From Plectrocnemia conspersa (taxonomy: Eukaryota > Arthropoda > Insecta > Trichoptera > Polycentropodidae): a stretch of 64,000 bases of DNA. Positions 24,695-35,360 of this stretch are shown in pieces (positions within the stretch are counted from its first letter, which is position 1; the number at the start of each line of letters is the position of its first letter). The translations under genes and the position numbers were made by a program. The stretch covers positions 434,001 to 498,000 of the forward strand of contig VTFK01000214.1 in assembly GCA_009617715.1 (NCBI GenBank), given 5' to 3'. The notes below the pieces were generated by a model that saw nothing but the letters and a program-made list of their open reading frames with translations, did not search any database and was not told where the DNA came from.

Positions 24695-25020
24695 ATTCCA
24701 AAACGCGAATAATCCATAAACACCACAGAAAAAGCTTATTTTTGTTTGGAAAGGACGCGCGCTTGATAATACATTCTACTCTGCGCATATTAATATTGGT
24801 ATTCAACTCTTTGGTTAAAAATTGCCTCAGTGGCTCTTTGCCCTGTTTCTTTTTAGTCGTAAACACACTCCAGCGATGTAATTGACTCGCAATCATCATC
24901 ATCTGTGATTCGCCAGTGCTGTCTCGAACTAGCATAATAAATGATGGGATACTTTGAGAGATGCCAGCGGGTCGTTTACAGAGCATCACAGTCGACAATA
25001 ATACAACTTGCCATGTCAGC
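24695..25020 (-). repeat. Dispersed repeat family 2, copy 2 (coding-like)
   Basis: The minus strand aligns with 15538-15837. This copy keeps a ~100-codon frame (24693-24998) with SQLHRWSVFTTKKKQ, then FLTKELN and MRRVECI. The other copy has VFTPK, VIKEFN and VRRIECI in register. Conservative replacements in register point to an ancestral protein. At the far end both copies share a 36-bp block (ATCACAGTsGACAATAATAC) with about five differences, three of them C/T changes. The protein family is not recognised. Confidence 0.6.
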
Positions 25021-26285
25021 GAAGACTCAGACTTCCGAGTTTTCAGTTTCTATTTGTCTGCATAGGCACATGTTTCGGCCGCGAGACCCACTATTTTATT
25101 TTGAATTTTTATCATATTATTTTCAAAATAATTTCTCTGTATAATATCAAAAGTGATGTGTACGTATCAATTGCATATGCATTTATGTCCTTTTTACTGA
25201 GGTGTCATCATCAAACAACAAACTTTTATCTAGGAAAGGCATTTTTTTATAAATGTTTTATTTTACAATGAGGTAAACATAGTTAATACATACGTGTACA
25301 TAATTAAGAAATTAGTGACGACTATTTTATTCATTATAAAAATTTTAATTTAATTTAATTTTAAATATTCTTAAAGATATATATCTAAAAAACCTAATAT
25401 GCGATGATTAATTAAAATTATTTATCAAAATACAGGTAACATTGCATCACAATGATCTGTAATAAGAGGTGCAATAGTAACATAGTTGATTATAAATTAT
25501 TAAAATTATGCGTAATATATTGTCATAGTTGACATAAAACAGATCCAATGTATTATAAGGCTGGAAGACTTTCGCCATAGATGTGGATGTCTAAACGCTA
25601 AAACTGGCACGAAAAACCGTTTTGAACGCGTTGCTGAAAGATGTTTTAAAACCGAAATATTTAAATAATTCGAAATATTGATTGACAATATATAACTTTT
25701 AGTTATTCATAATTTGAAGCTACGATAGAAAAGAGTATTACTATTCATACTAAACTACATCATATAACGGTATATTAAAAGCATTTTTAGATTTTCTCAA
25801 TCATGAGAAAATATCTGACATCGCAGAAATTTCTAATTAAGAAAATTCTTAGACGATTGCTACTTGCTAAACTATTATAAATAAAGCGAATCACTTAAGG
25901 ATTATCAAAGTAAAAAACTTTCTAACAAAGCCGAGCCTTTTAAACGATTTCGCATGAATATTATTAAAATTTAATTAAACAGTCTCTAATTAAAATTTTT
26001 CTATTTAGTAAATTTTCCCTTAAGCAATAAGATAGCTTCACTGGCAATAAATATCTACAATAGAAAGCTACAAGGCAATGCACTTTTCAATGCTAAAGTA
26101 CATTTCCATAGAATTATATATTAAGAGCGTTAAAAAAATATAATTAATTATTAATAATAATAATATAAGTCTTTCGAAATCCAAAATTTAAGCTGTGAGC
26201 ATGCCATTATAATATTTTTTATGAAACATGATCGGTTGATTAAATTCTTAATCACATAGTTTTAACATATTCTTTCGTTACATAT
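25021..26285. other. AT-rich stretch, nothing recognised
   Basis: The small patch 25540-25650 is more balanced, with an open minus-strand frame that has no motif. The rest is AT-rich. Confidence 0.45.
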
Positions 26286-26289
26286 CCGT

Positions 26290-26460
26290 TACTAGATGAG
26301 ACGCCGAAAATTGCGTTTTTATCTACGTTAACTTTTAATAAGAGTTCTCCCTCGTATAGTGCCCCTTTCTCTTTAAAGAAAGCGATAGAAATAAAAGAGG
26401 AGATTGTACAGTAAAAGCAAAGCGAGAGAAGCGCGTGACGGGGAGTAAAGTTGTTGACAA
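26290..26460. promoter_or_regulatory. Balanced-composition island, possible regulatory DNA
   Basis: Purine-rich (AGAAAGCGATAG, AGCAAAGCGAGAGAAGCG) with no frame. Some of these words resemble GAGA-type sites. It lies about 140 bp left of the second paralogous element. Confidence 0.25.
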
Positions 26461-26597
26461 TTATATTAATAGCATCAATTTTAAATGCGTGGGTTTTATC
26501 ATGCTACGATTATCGATCGTATTATTTATTTTAGTCTAACTGAGCTAAAATTTTGAAATATTTCTGACATTATATACAGCAATCAAAGTCTGTCATA

Positions 26598-26725
26598 TGG
26601 ACATGTAAAGGACGATAAGGGCCCTGGTTCGATATTTATGAAGTGGCATCGGGTACATTCAAACTTCTCTTTGTTGTTTCGTTCGGTAATCGCCGACCGA
26701 TGTGTGTGTGTTTCTAATACGGTGG
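26598..26725 (+). repeat. Paralogous ~125-bp element, copy B
   Basis: Second copy of the element at 23752, in the same orientation and about 2.85 kb away. Homology begins near GGACATGTAAAGGACGAT (GGACACGGTGAGGACGAT in copy A) and fades after TTTCTAAT. A short GTGTGTGTGT run replaces ACGTGCC of copy A near the right end. Confidence 0.8.
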
Positions 26726-27655
26726 ACAAAGTTTTGCCGCAGCTATGTATATGAAACTAGAAATGGATTTTCGGAACTCCTTTTGACTACTTTTAATTAT
26801 TTTGCCCGTTTTTCCTAAATATAAATTTAGTCGTTCGCTTTGTGGGGATTTAAATTAATCTTGGTCGGTCCTGTCAGAGGTTTTAATGCATGAGGAATAA
26901 TTATTTATTCGTTTGAGGGCGTTTTGGTGTAATTCAGGAAAAAGTAATCATGTATGATTTGTGCTTAAAAGCAAAGGTGATACCACTAATAAATACTATT
27001 ACGTTTGTGCTAATTATTAAATATGTATCTTTTGCATTAAAAAATATTGTATCTACATGTCTGAATTTATCCATAAAAATGAGTATAGATTATTTTCATT
27101 TTATTTAACAATAGCTGAGTAACTATTCGCATCAGCTTATTTATATTTTGATGTATTGACAAGTTGTTAAATCAAGAGACTAGTGTCGCTCATTATTGTC
27201 ACGATATATTCAAGATTTTATTTACTTTTACGGTCTTGTGTTGAATTGGAAAATTAACATTTTTTTTATTTATTTAAAAAAATATTTCTCGTTGATTTAA
27301 ATAATATTATAAAGTAATAGTTAATTTACCAACAATTTTTTACATTGTTGTTCTTGTATCATGCCACATTTTTATTTTATTATTATTTTGTTGTCATTGG
27401 TAAGGATGGTTCCTAAGTATTATAATAAACTAAATTTTATTTCAAATATTTACTTAAGCATATGTATAGTTAAATAACAATATGTATATTTATATATATT
27501 TTTACAATCCAAGATTCTCTAACCTATTCATCGTTAACCCATACGCGCATGAGTAACTCTCATTTATGCATGAATATATAAGACGCGTTTTTACAAAGTA
27601 TGCTCACTGGATATACATATATTTATATATAATAATATTTTTTCTCGAAAATACA
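26726..27655. other. Mixed to AT-rich stretch, nothing recognised
   Basis: The first 220 bp are still fairly balanced (up to the AATTATTTATTCG at about 26900). The remainder is AT-rich. Confidence 0.4.
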
Positions 27656-27659
27656 TAAT

Positions 27660-27900
27660 TTGCGACCATCATTAGGGATACATGTTGGATGCTAGCGGGC
27701 TGGCAGAGATGAGGGCCTTGTACGAATATCGGTTAGCTCCTTTCACTAGGGTGGGTGGGCCAAGCTAACCTTTGATGTTTATGTTAAAAGTCGTTTACCA
27801 TTTTCGGCGTTTCGATAAAATGCGATTTTTATACACGCGAGGGTCAGACGAAGAAAGACGGAAAATGACTCATTTTCCCATTGTGGTTTTTAATTCAACC
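27660..27900. promoter_or_regulatory. Balanced-composition island with GGTTAGCT/AGCTAACC arms
   Basis: It contains GGTTAGCT and its reverse complement AGCTAACC about 24 bp apart (27730-27770), enclosing a GGGTGGGTGGGCC stretch. No frame spans the patch. It is a candidate enhancer or structured segment. Confidence 0.3.
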
Positions 27901-28883
27901 TACATATGTATATGTATATGCAGTTTCATTCAATTAGCCCAATGAAATACGTTGAAAAACGAATCAGAGGCGAAATGAGAATTTTTAAACGGAAATACAT
28001 ATTCACAATTGTATGTATTATATAACAAGTTACTGAACTTCATAGTAAATATAACTCAATTGAATCTACTATTAAAATTCTGCAGCGAATCAATAGTATA
28101 ATATAACTAAATCACTTGAATATAGCCTTAAATGGTGATATACTTTATTTCTGGCAATTTATTTTTAATTAAAACATACAAAAAAAAACATATATATTTT
28201 TAGAATTCAATACAAAATAAACTGTGTTTGCTAAAACCAATTTTATCAAAAAAAAATATTATTAGGTATATTATTTATATGACTTAATTTTTAAAACTCT
28301 AAATAGTCATAGTACTTAGAAAATATGCATGTCTTGGAAAATGTTTCGACAGAACAATTAAATGAAAATTAGATAGCTCAACATAAAGGAACGCTTACTG
28401 AAAAAAATAAAATTTTAATATATGTACTAACAATTAATCAGACCCATTTTAACTTATGCTTTCTCAGTGTGAAGTAACATTGCTATTAATATATTTTTTT
28501 AAATTATTAAATCACCTAAAATAAATCTATAACGGACTTTTTTATATTTATCTTCAAAAAATCATAATTGTCGATATTTATATTATATTATATATATAAA
28601 ATTAGTCGATGAACATTGTTATTTTCATAATATAAAAAATACTGTGAAAATATTTCCCACTAATCCAAGTTTTTCTAGACTATGTTTCACGGAACATAGA
28701 AAGTTATTTTAATTTAGGGTTTACGTCTATTGACAATTTAGATACTTTTGATCCAATGTTTTATGTACTATACTAGTAAACCGTTGTTTGGCTCCAACTA
28801 AATTTTGTAAACACATCGAAACGATACATACTATAATAATAATCAAATGTGACGAAGAAATATTAGTAGTACAGCCAGTCCTG

Positions 28884-28891
28884 TGACGTCA
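28884..28891. promoter_or_regulatory. Perfect CRE palindrome TGACGTCA
   Basis: The full CREB/ATF consensus lies in a moderately balanced patch (28860-29100) inside the putative intron. A single 8-mer is weak evidence on its own. Confidence 0.3.
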
Positions 28892-29236
28892 TTAGATCCA
28901 TTCACTTGCAATGGATATTCATTGGAAAGTCAAAGTCAATAAACTCGCTTTTTTTCATGGCAATAGAAAGATCTGTAATTGTACTGCATCTATTTTTGGC
29001 GGCCTGTTTGTTAATAATACATAGCAAAGTGTGTCTTTCCAGATTTTTGATTGAGCTTCACGGTAACTCTAGCAATAATATGCCCCTGTTGCATTTTAAT
29101 TTTTAGTTTTAGCAATTGTAATCATTTTAAGTTAAGACTTTCTCAGTAAATCACGTTCTCTTAAAAAAGTACTTTCCTATGTGATCACATGATAAATCTT
29201 GCATATCTGGCAGATATTTTCACATATTGCAATAAA

Positions 29237-29302
29237 TTTTATTTTATTCGTTATAAGGATATATAATAATTTTATTTAACTCGTTATAAGGATGTATAAC
29301 AA
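29237..29302 (+). repeat. Tandem duplication, 33-bp unit, two copies
   Basis: CGTTATAAGGATATATAA at 29249 recurs as CGTTATAAGGATGTATAA 33 bp later, with similar TTTTATTT flanks in both units. Confidence 0.75.
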
Positions 29303-30335
29303 TTTCTAAAACAAGAGATGAAATTGCATCTTTTGAGAGATAATTACAATTTTGGTTTTCTACAGATAAGCAGCATAGTTTTGATGATTATTTCATCTTA
29401 AAATAATGCTTAGCTGATTTAAGTTGTCAAAAACTTAAAACGCCCACTACTCTTTTGTAATATTTTTCGAAATATAGTAAGAAAAATAGCTTTAAAACTT
29501 ACTTGATTTTTTGTGACTCTGATTTAAAACAAAAATACAGCGAATTTTAAAGAGAAGAACCCCAATTGTTAAAAAAAGATAATATAGTTTTACTTCCGTT
29601 TACTACGACATAATTATGTAAAGCAGGATTTTTTATTACGCAGAAAAAAAAGTTGCTTTACGTCATAAAAAATATAAAAATTTACTTTTCTAATATTCTG
29701 CCTGATTTTTGGAAAATTTTATATTCAAGGAGCAAAATAATCACAATCATTAAGAACTTCTTTCATTTATATTTTATGTGTTATGTTTTAAATGATAATT
29801 TTTCCTCATTTATTTCAATTGTGATTATCTATACCACAACATTAACAAACTTTCCTAGTGACATTTTAGGAAGTACAGTCTTCCATCGCAGGAATAATTT
29901 GGAAAAAACATATAATTATCTAATGTATCAAAAACTACGATAGAAACGATTAAACATAAGTTTAAATATATGTAGGCACAAAATACCAAAGTATAATTGC
30001 CTTAGTGTTTACAGAACACATTTTATTGAATACAGATCTTCAGGTAAATACACCTAAATTAGCAAAAGTTTAATAGTAAAGCATATTTAGACAAACAGGA
30101 GTCACTTTTTACAGTTATTTCAATTTATATTCAAGTTGAATATATAGAATACAGCATATCTAAAGTTTCGCCACTAATACAGTTGTATTTAAAAACAAAC
30201 AATTGCTTAAACTGAACTAAATAGAATTTAACTGTTTTTTTCACCTTGTTGTTATACATTTTTGTTAAAAAAACTTTAGTTTAAATTTGCATAATAAAGG
30301 AGATAAAACTTTGGGTGGAATTTAAATAATATGAT
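29303..30335. other. AT-rich stretch, nothing recognised
   Basis: A 96-codon frame at 29653-29943 is Ile/Phe/Asn-rich, as expected from AT-rich noise. Confidence 0.5.
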
Positions 30336-30339
30336 AAAA

Positions 30340-30800
30340 GTTCGATGCAAAACAAAGCATCTCTCCTGCGGCAGTGTGAGCCAGTGCATTGTGATTGAAA
30401 CCCAAGTATTACTTTGAATGCCTCATATTACCTCAGTCAATCATGTGTGGAATGAAATAGTTTTTCAACGGCCAACTTAAAACGTGTATCTCGACATGTG
30501 CATTAAGGTGGACAGCGATATAATACTGCTAAAAAAATCTGGTATAGCTAAGAAAACGCTGACGTAATACACTCGGCCCGGGCACTCGTTAACCGGTGAC
30601 AAATGATTGACGCTAAAGTACAAGCTCCATGACGAAAGCCTTATCTTTAATCCACCTCTAATATATCAGTGACAGAAAAATTGCTGAAACACAAGTATGC
30701 AATTATGGCGGATGTCATAAACGACGAGGGAAATGAGATGTGAACGTTAAAAATAGAGTTTCATCTCGGGAATTCTCGTGTTTCGAGTAAAACATTAATT
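30340..30800. promoter_or_regulatory. Balanced-composition island, possible enhancer
   Basis: About 460 bp with near 40% GC between AT-rich flanks, high complexity and no frame. It includes CTCGGCCCGGGCACTCG near 30570 and several homeodomain-type TTAAT words. Function is inferred from composition only. Confidence 0.25.
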
Positions 30801-31425
30801 ATCTAAAGCGTAATTCATAAGAACGTTAATTCCGTATAATTTTTAAAAATGTTGGTGAAAACGTTACATAGTTAAAAAATATCTTGCGCTAATATTTGGG
30901 TTTACAAACTTTGTTAAGAAAGTTTGATTTAGTAAAAAATATAAAAAAATATGCAAATTTCGACAAAGCCTTCTTTTTTTATAACTTATTGTGTCATTCA
31001 GATTCGCCAGAGACCAACTTATATTTTTTAATATTATTTATATGCACCTTTTATACACAATATATGTAGTATGACGCATTATATTATTGGTAATATATAA
31101 AGCTGTATACGTTCAACTTCATTTTAACGTGTTATTTAATTATATTCTGATCTTTCATATAAAACGTTTCAGTATTTTTTATAAATATGTTATGCAATAG
31201 ATACAGCTTGTTTTTGCAACACTGCAATTATAGTAATCCATAACAAATAGTTACCATAATAATATTTATAAAAATAAATTCAATTAAAAATATACTTAAT
31301 TGTAAGCTGGTTACATGAATATTACATAGCTAAAAAAGCGTACATAGTAATAACCTCATAACTTTTTTTGTGAACCTAATAGAACTTTGTGTTTTCTTTA
31401 TCATATACGAAGTCTTGCTCTTTGA
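30801..31425. other. AT-rich stretch, nothing recognised
   Basis: No frames or repeats of note. Confidence 0.5.
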
Positions 31426-31429
31426 GGTT

Positions 31430-31900
31430 TTACTAAGGTGTTAAAATCACGATTGTGGTATAAAAACCAAGAAGATTGCCGAAAGATCGTAAAAGTAGCT
31501 TGTACGTTTGGAGCTTTTAATCCGCTTGCGAGTGAAAAGTTTTTCACGTTTAAGACTAGACACTTTTACTTGACTTTTAAAATAGTATATAAAACCTAAC
31601 TAAATTTTATCTTATATCCTATTCTTATCTCACACACGTCTGACCTTTAAAAAATAATGAAATTGTCAATTTAATAATGGACCGAATTCTATTACAAAGG
31701 CTTCGGTTGAATTTTTCGCTTCTCGATTACTTTGTATGGTCGAATTCGCTCAAGTAATTGATGGGGCCCATCACAAAGTAAAATAATGGCGTGTCTTTGA
31801 CACGATGGTTATAAGAAATTTCGATCGCGAAAAGTCCTTTGTCTAGCGTAGAACTTGACGAAGAGCAAAATAAGTGTGCAATAATATGCTGACACTTGAA
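31430..31900. promoter_or_regulatory. Balanced-composition island, possible enhancer
   Basis: Non-repetitive sequence of balanced composition, including GATTGCCGAAAGATCG and a TGGGGCCCA palindrome near 31765. No frame is present. Confidence 0.25.
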
Positions 31901-32279
31901 TTTTGCATGTCAATTGAAAGACCTGTTGGCTATTTGGAATTATCGGAGCGTGGAGTAAATTGGCAGATATATTCTAGACTAGTTATTATGTATAAGGCTT
32001 CTTATAAACAGAAAAATACTTTATATGTATATATTCTGTTCTGAATTATGAGGCTTTGGGAGAATGCGTATGAGATAAGAATAATTAATAAAGCGGTGGA
32101 CGGATGTGTTAGCATGAAATAATGTAAGATATAATATTTGCTACTTCAACCAAACAGTAACGAAGATTGTTTATTGTTTAATATATTTATTTACTTCGAG
32201 TTTAACAACTGAGAACGTACCTCCCCTCGTACATAAAAATAATATGAGTTATCAGGATGAAACGAAGGAAAAATCCAAG

Positions 32280-33550
32280 GTTTATATCAGGGGTCGGCAA
32301 ACTTTTATTGTCAAGCGCCGGATCAGATTTTAAATGAACTCCAAATAAAACGGCAAAAATGTAATTTTCTCTAAAATTTAGCATCTATTGTATTTGCATA
32401 TTTTATCTGTTTTAATATATTAAAAAAAAAAAAAACGCGTTTCTAGTAATAAGCTTTACTTATGAAAATAATGTAAATGCTTTTTTGAGCTAACATTTTA
32501 TAAAACTAGGGTTTGAATTTTGTCACTTCCTATTGTCAAAATGTATTGCAAATGGTCATCTGGTAATCCTGATCTTAAATTATGATCTGAAAATGTTTTT
32601 TCCATATGTGCTGTCAAATAAAAATAAAATTCTTCAATCACATCTAATTTGAGCATATTCGTGAGAGACATATTAAAAAAATTCTGCTAGTTTATTTTCT
32701 TTGATCATGTCATCAATTTGCAGAATAATCATTTCCAATTGAAGACAGTAAAAAAAATTTAAATTATACATTAAAATGTATTTTTAAACATCAAAATGTA
32801 TTTTGCACTTCTATTAATATTTGATAAACTCTAATTACCTTTTCTACCCTACCTTTTAATTATTAAAAATATTTGTAATATGCCAAGTACATGTGATATT
32901 TTTTCGTATAGCGTGCCTTGAAAAAACGTGGATTAAGAGTCAAAAAAGTTTGAGATCACCGTAAGAAGCAAAAGAAAATTTTTCAAAATCATGTGCTTTT
33001 TTTTAAATTGGCTATTGATGTTACTCACAATGTGCTCAACACTTTGAGCAAGTTACCAAAAGCTTGATAGTTTAAAATAAAGCTGCAAAAATTAAGCACT
33101 ACATTTAAAATAATATATTTGATTTAATATGTATTAAAAATATTTTTCAAAATTAAATTTGCTCGCAAAAAAAATATTACGAATGCTAGTGCTACGATTC
33201 TTTTTATTATATTGCTGGACATTTATTCATTAAAATCAATAAGAATAAGATAAAAAAATTACAAATTAGTTACAAAACCCAATTTTGGTTCCAATGATAA
33301 CAACATATTTTTTTTTGAATCAACTCCAGACAATAACATATAGAAGCATTTATTTTTGTACATTTCAAAAATAAATTTAAAATTATTTTAAAACATGCTT
33401 ATACTAAATTACAATATGCTCATTCATAAAAGCTTGAAAAATCACTGACGAAAATAATTGGGAAAAAATCAATCGCGTTATCTTTGGAAACACACCCTAA
33501 AAATGGCAACTATTATTATTTAAAGCGGTCCTAGATGTGACTATTATGTG
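32280..33550 (+). mobile_element. hAT-type element remnant (one terminal repeat visible)
   Basis: CAGGGGTCGGCAAACTTTT at 32288, followed by GCGCCGGATCAGATTTTAAA, has the form of hAT (Buster/SPIN-like) ends. The preceding 8 bp, GTTTATAT (32280-32287), would be the target-site duplication. I found no matching inverted end or second GTTTATAT, so the right boundary given is a guess. The interior is AT-rich with A runs and no transposase motif. It is probably a truncated non-autonomous copy. Confidence 0.6.
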
Positions 33551-34635
33551 CGATCGTTAACCATGGGGTCCAGTAAATATGGCAATTCATGAAAGGGCGA
33601 ATGTATTATCTTTGATATAAATTTTTTTTTATTGTTAAGTTTAGTTTTCTATGGTTGTGATAATGTGTGATTAAAAATGGATTTTGAAAGTTTGTGGCTA
33701 TTGTGCAATACTGGGTGTCACCCTTTACCCTTTTATTGTATGAAAGATCTTACTTTCAAAGTTTTAAGCCGCTTATTATAATTTGTGTGAGATTGAAATT
33801 TATTATGAAATAAAACTAAATTAATTATTAAAACCCCCACAAGGACAACGAAATAATTTTAAAATAAGAACCCTGACATCTTGTAAAGTATTATTAAAAG
33901 TCCATTTTTTGTTGATTTCAATAATGTAGTATATAATAACTATAAAAATATGTGTAAAATTGATTTTAAATATTGATAGTCAAAATATTTTTTTTTACGA
34001 ATATGATGCGTAATACATATTAATATTGCGATTAAAATATTTTTTTTATCGTATTTATTTTTAGCAATAAATGACACAAAATTTTTATTTGTGTTGCATT
34101 TTTTGGCGTTAAAATTTGTATATTATTTGTTTGGAATTCTTAAAACTAGACTTTTTATTTTTTATTAGCACCATAGTTTATTAAATACAGAAGAATTATA
34201 AAATCCGTTTGCTTTTTACCTATATGTACATAAAAATGAGTTATGTTTTAATACAATCTTCGTTGGTACAATTATATTGAAAACAGATTTTTAAATTTTC
34301 AAGCAACTTTTCTTATTGTATATTTCACAAAGATAAATAGCTGCAATTTATTTCGTACATTATCAAAATGCGGTGCTATTATATTAGGATTAAATAAAAT
34401 ATCGTGCAATCGATTTGAAATAAATTTATATTATATGTATATCATCTCTATTTTAGTAGCATCTTTAATAGAATAAAAATTAAAAGTCTAACATCTAAAA
34501 ATAATTTCTTTTTAAATATAGTATTTATTGCATTCCGTCCAATTGTGAGTAATATTTTTAATAATGAAATATGTATTAAATAAATAAATAAATAACCGTG
34601 CTAAAAGATGACGGTTAATATTATTTTATATTATT
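33551..34635. other. AT-rich stretch, nothing recognised
   Basis: Low complexity, with an AAAT/AATA run at 34575-34595. Confidence 0.5.
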
Positions 34636-34639
34636 ATTA

Positions 34640-35160
34640 TTAACCCTTACTATGTTCACGCCTCGCGTATCTCCATTTATCTCGATACATTTAACTTAAT
34701 CCCGTTGCGTATTTGGAGGAACGCCTTTATTTAACTTATCTATTTTTGTGTTTGTTTTTTCTCTCCTCGTTCGGCGTCGGAAGGAAAAAACGAAAAATGG
34801 CAGGAAATTTCTTTGAACGAAGACCTTTCGTTTAGGAAGTGAGTTACGTACCGAGAACTCGAGCCATAAAAAATAATTTTATTTAAAAGCACATTAACAA
34901 CCGGTAAATAAAGCGAAGCTCCTTTTTGCTATGTAACGAGCTTTTTTGGCAATTTCAAACAAACGCATTACATTTTTATACAATATGTACATCGATTTTA
35001 TTCCTATGTGAAATTGCGCTTTCGTATTTAAGCTCTCCAACAATAATAAACGAGCATATTGCTAATGAGTCGGAGGATAAATGGCGTACTACTTTCTATT
35101 GTGAGTGGTATAATAGCAACAGAACCGAATAGAAGACAATCGAGACTCTTAGTGAAGTCG
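34640..35160. promoter_or_regulatory. Balanced-composition island, possible enhancer
   Basis: One of the longest balanced stretches in the putative intron. It is complex and non-repetitive, with TATTTTTGTGTTTG and CGTTCGGCGTCGGAAGG in its left half. The 68-codon frame at 34926-35132 lacks any motif. Confidence 0.3.
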
Positions 35161-35310
35161 TAAAATTACGCAATATGTATATGTAAAAAGCACTATATTT
35201 ACATTTGTTTTTTCATATTTAAATATAAGTCTACGTATGTTAAAAAAAATTGACGCCCTTTTCATGGGATATTTAAATTTAATATTGTAATATTCTATTT
35301 TAGATTAAGT

Positions 35311-35360
35311 TTCTTGTTTACTAAGAAAAAATATATGATTTTTTTCTTGGTAAACAAGAA
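35311..35360. repeat. Hairpin, 21-bp arms, with forkhead-type sites in both arms
   Basis: Left arm TTCTTGTTTACTAAGAAAAAA spans 35311-35331, and the right arm is its inverted copy with one mismatch at 35340-35360. The loop is 8 bp. Each arm carries TTGTTTAC/GTAAACAA, the forkhead (FOXO-like) consensus. It could be a tiny foldback repeat, a hairpin RNA precursor or a paired binding site. Confidence 0.6.

Noticed and set aside
23752..26725. Protein-coding explanation for the duplicated element
   Set aside because: Frames are open on both strands in both copies, but the differences are not concentrated at third positions and one copy has a stop just upstream.
29653..29943. 96-aa plus-strand frame
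   Set aside because: Its Ile, Phe, Asn and Tyr content is what AT-rich noise gives, and there is no GC or third-position signal.
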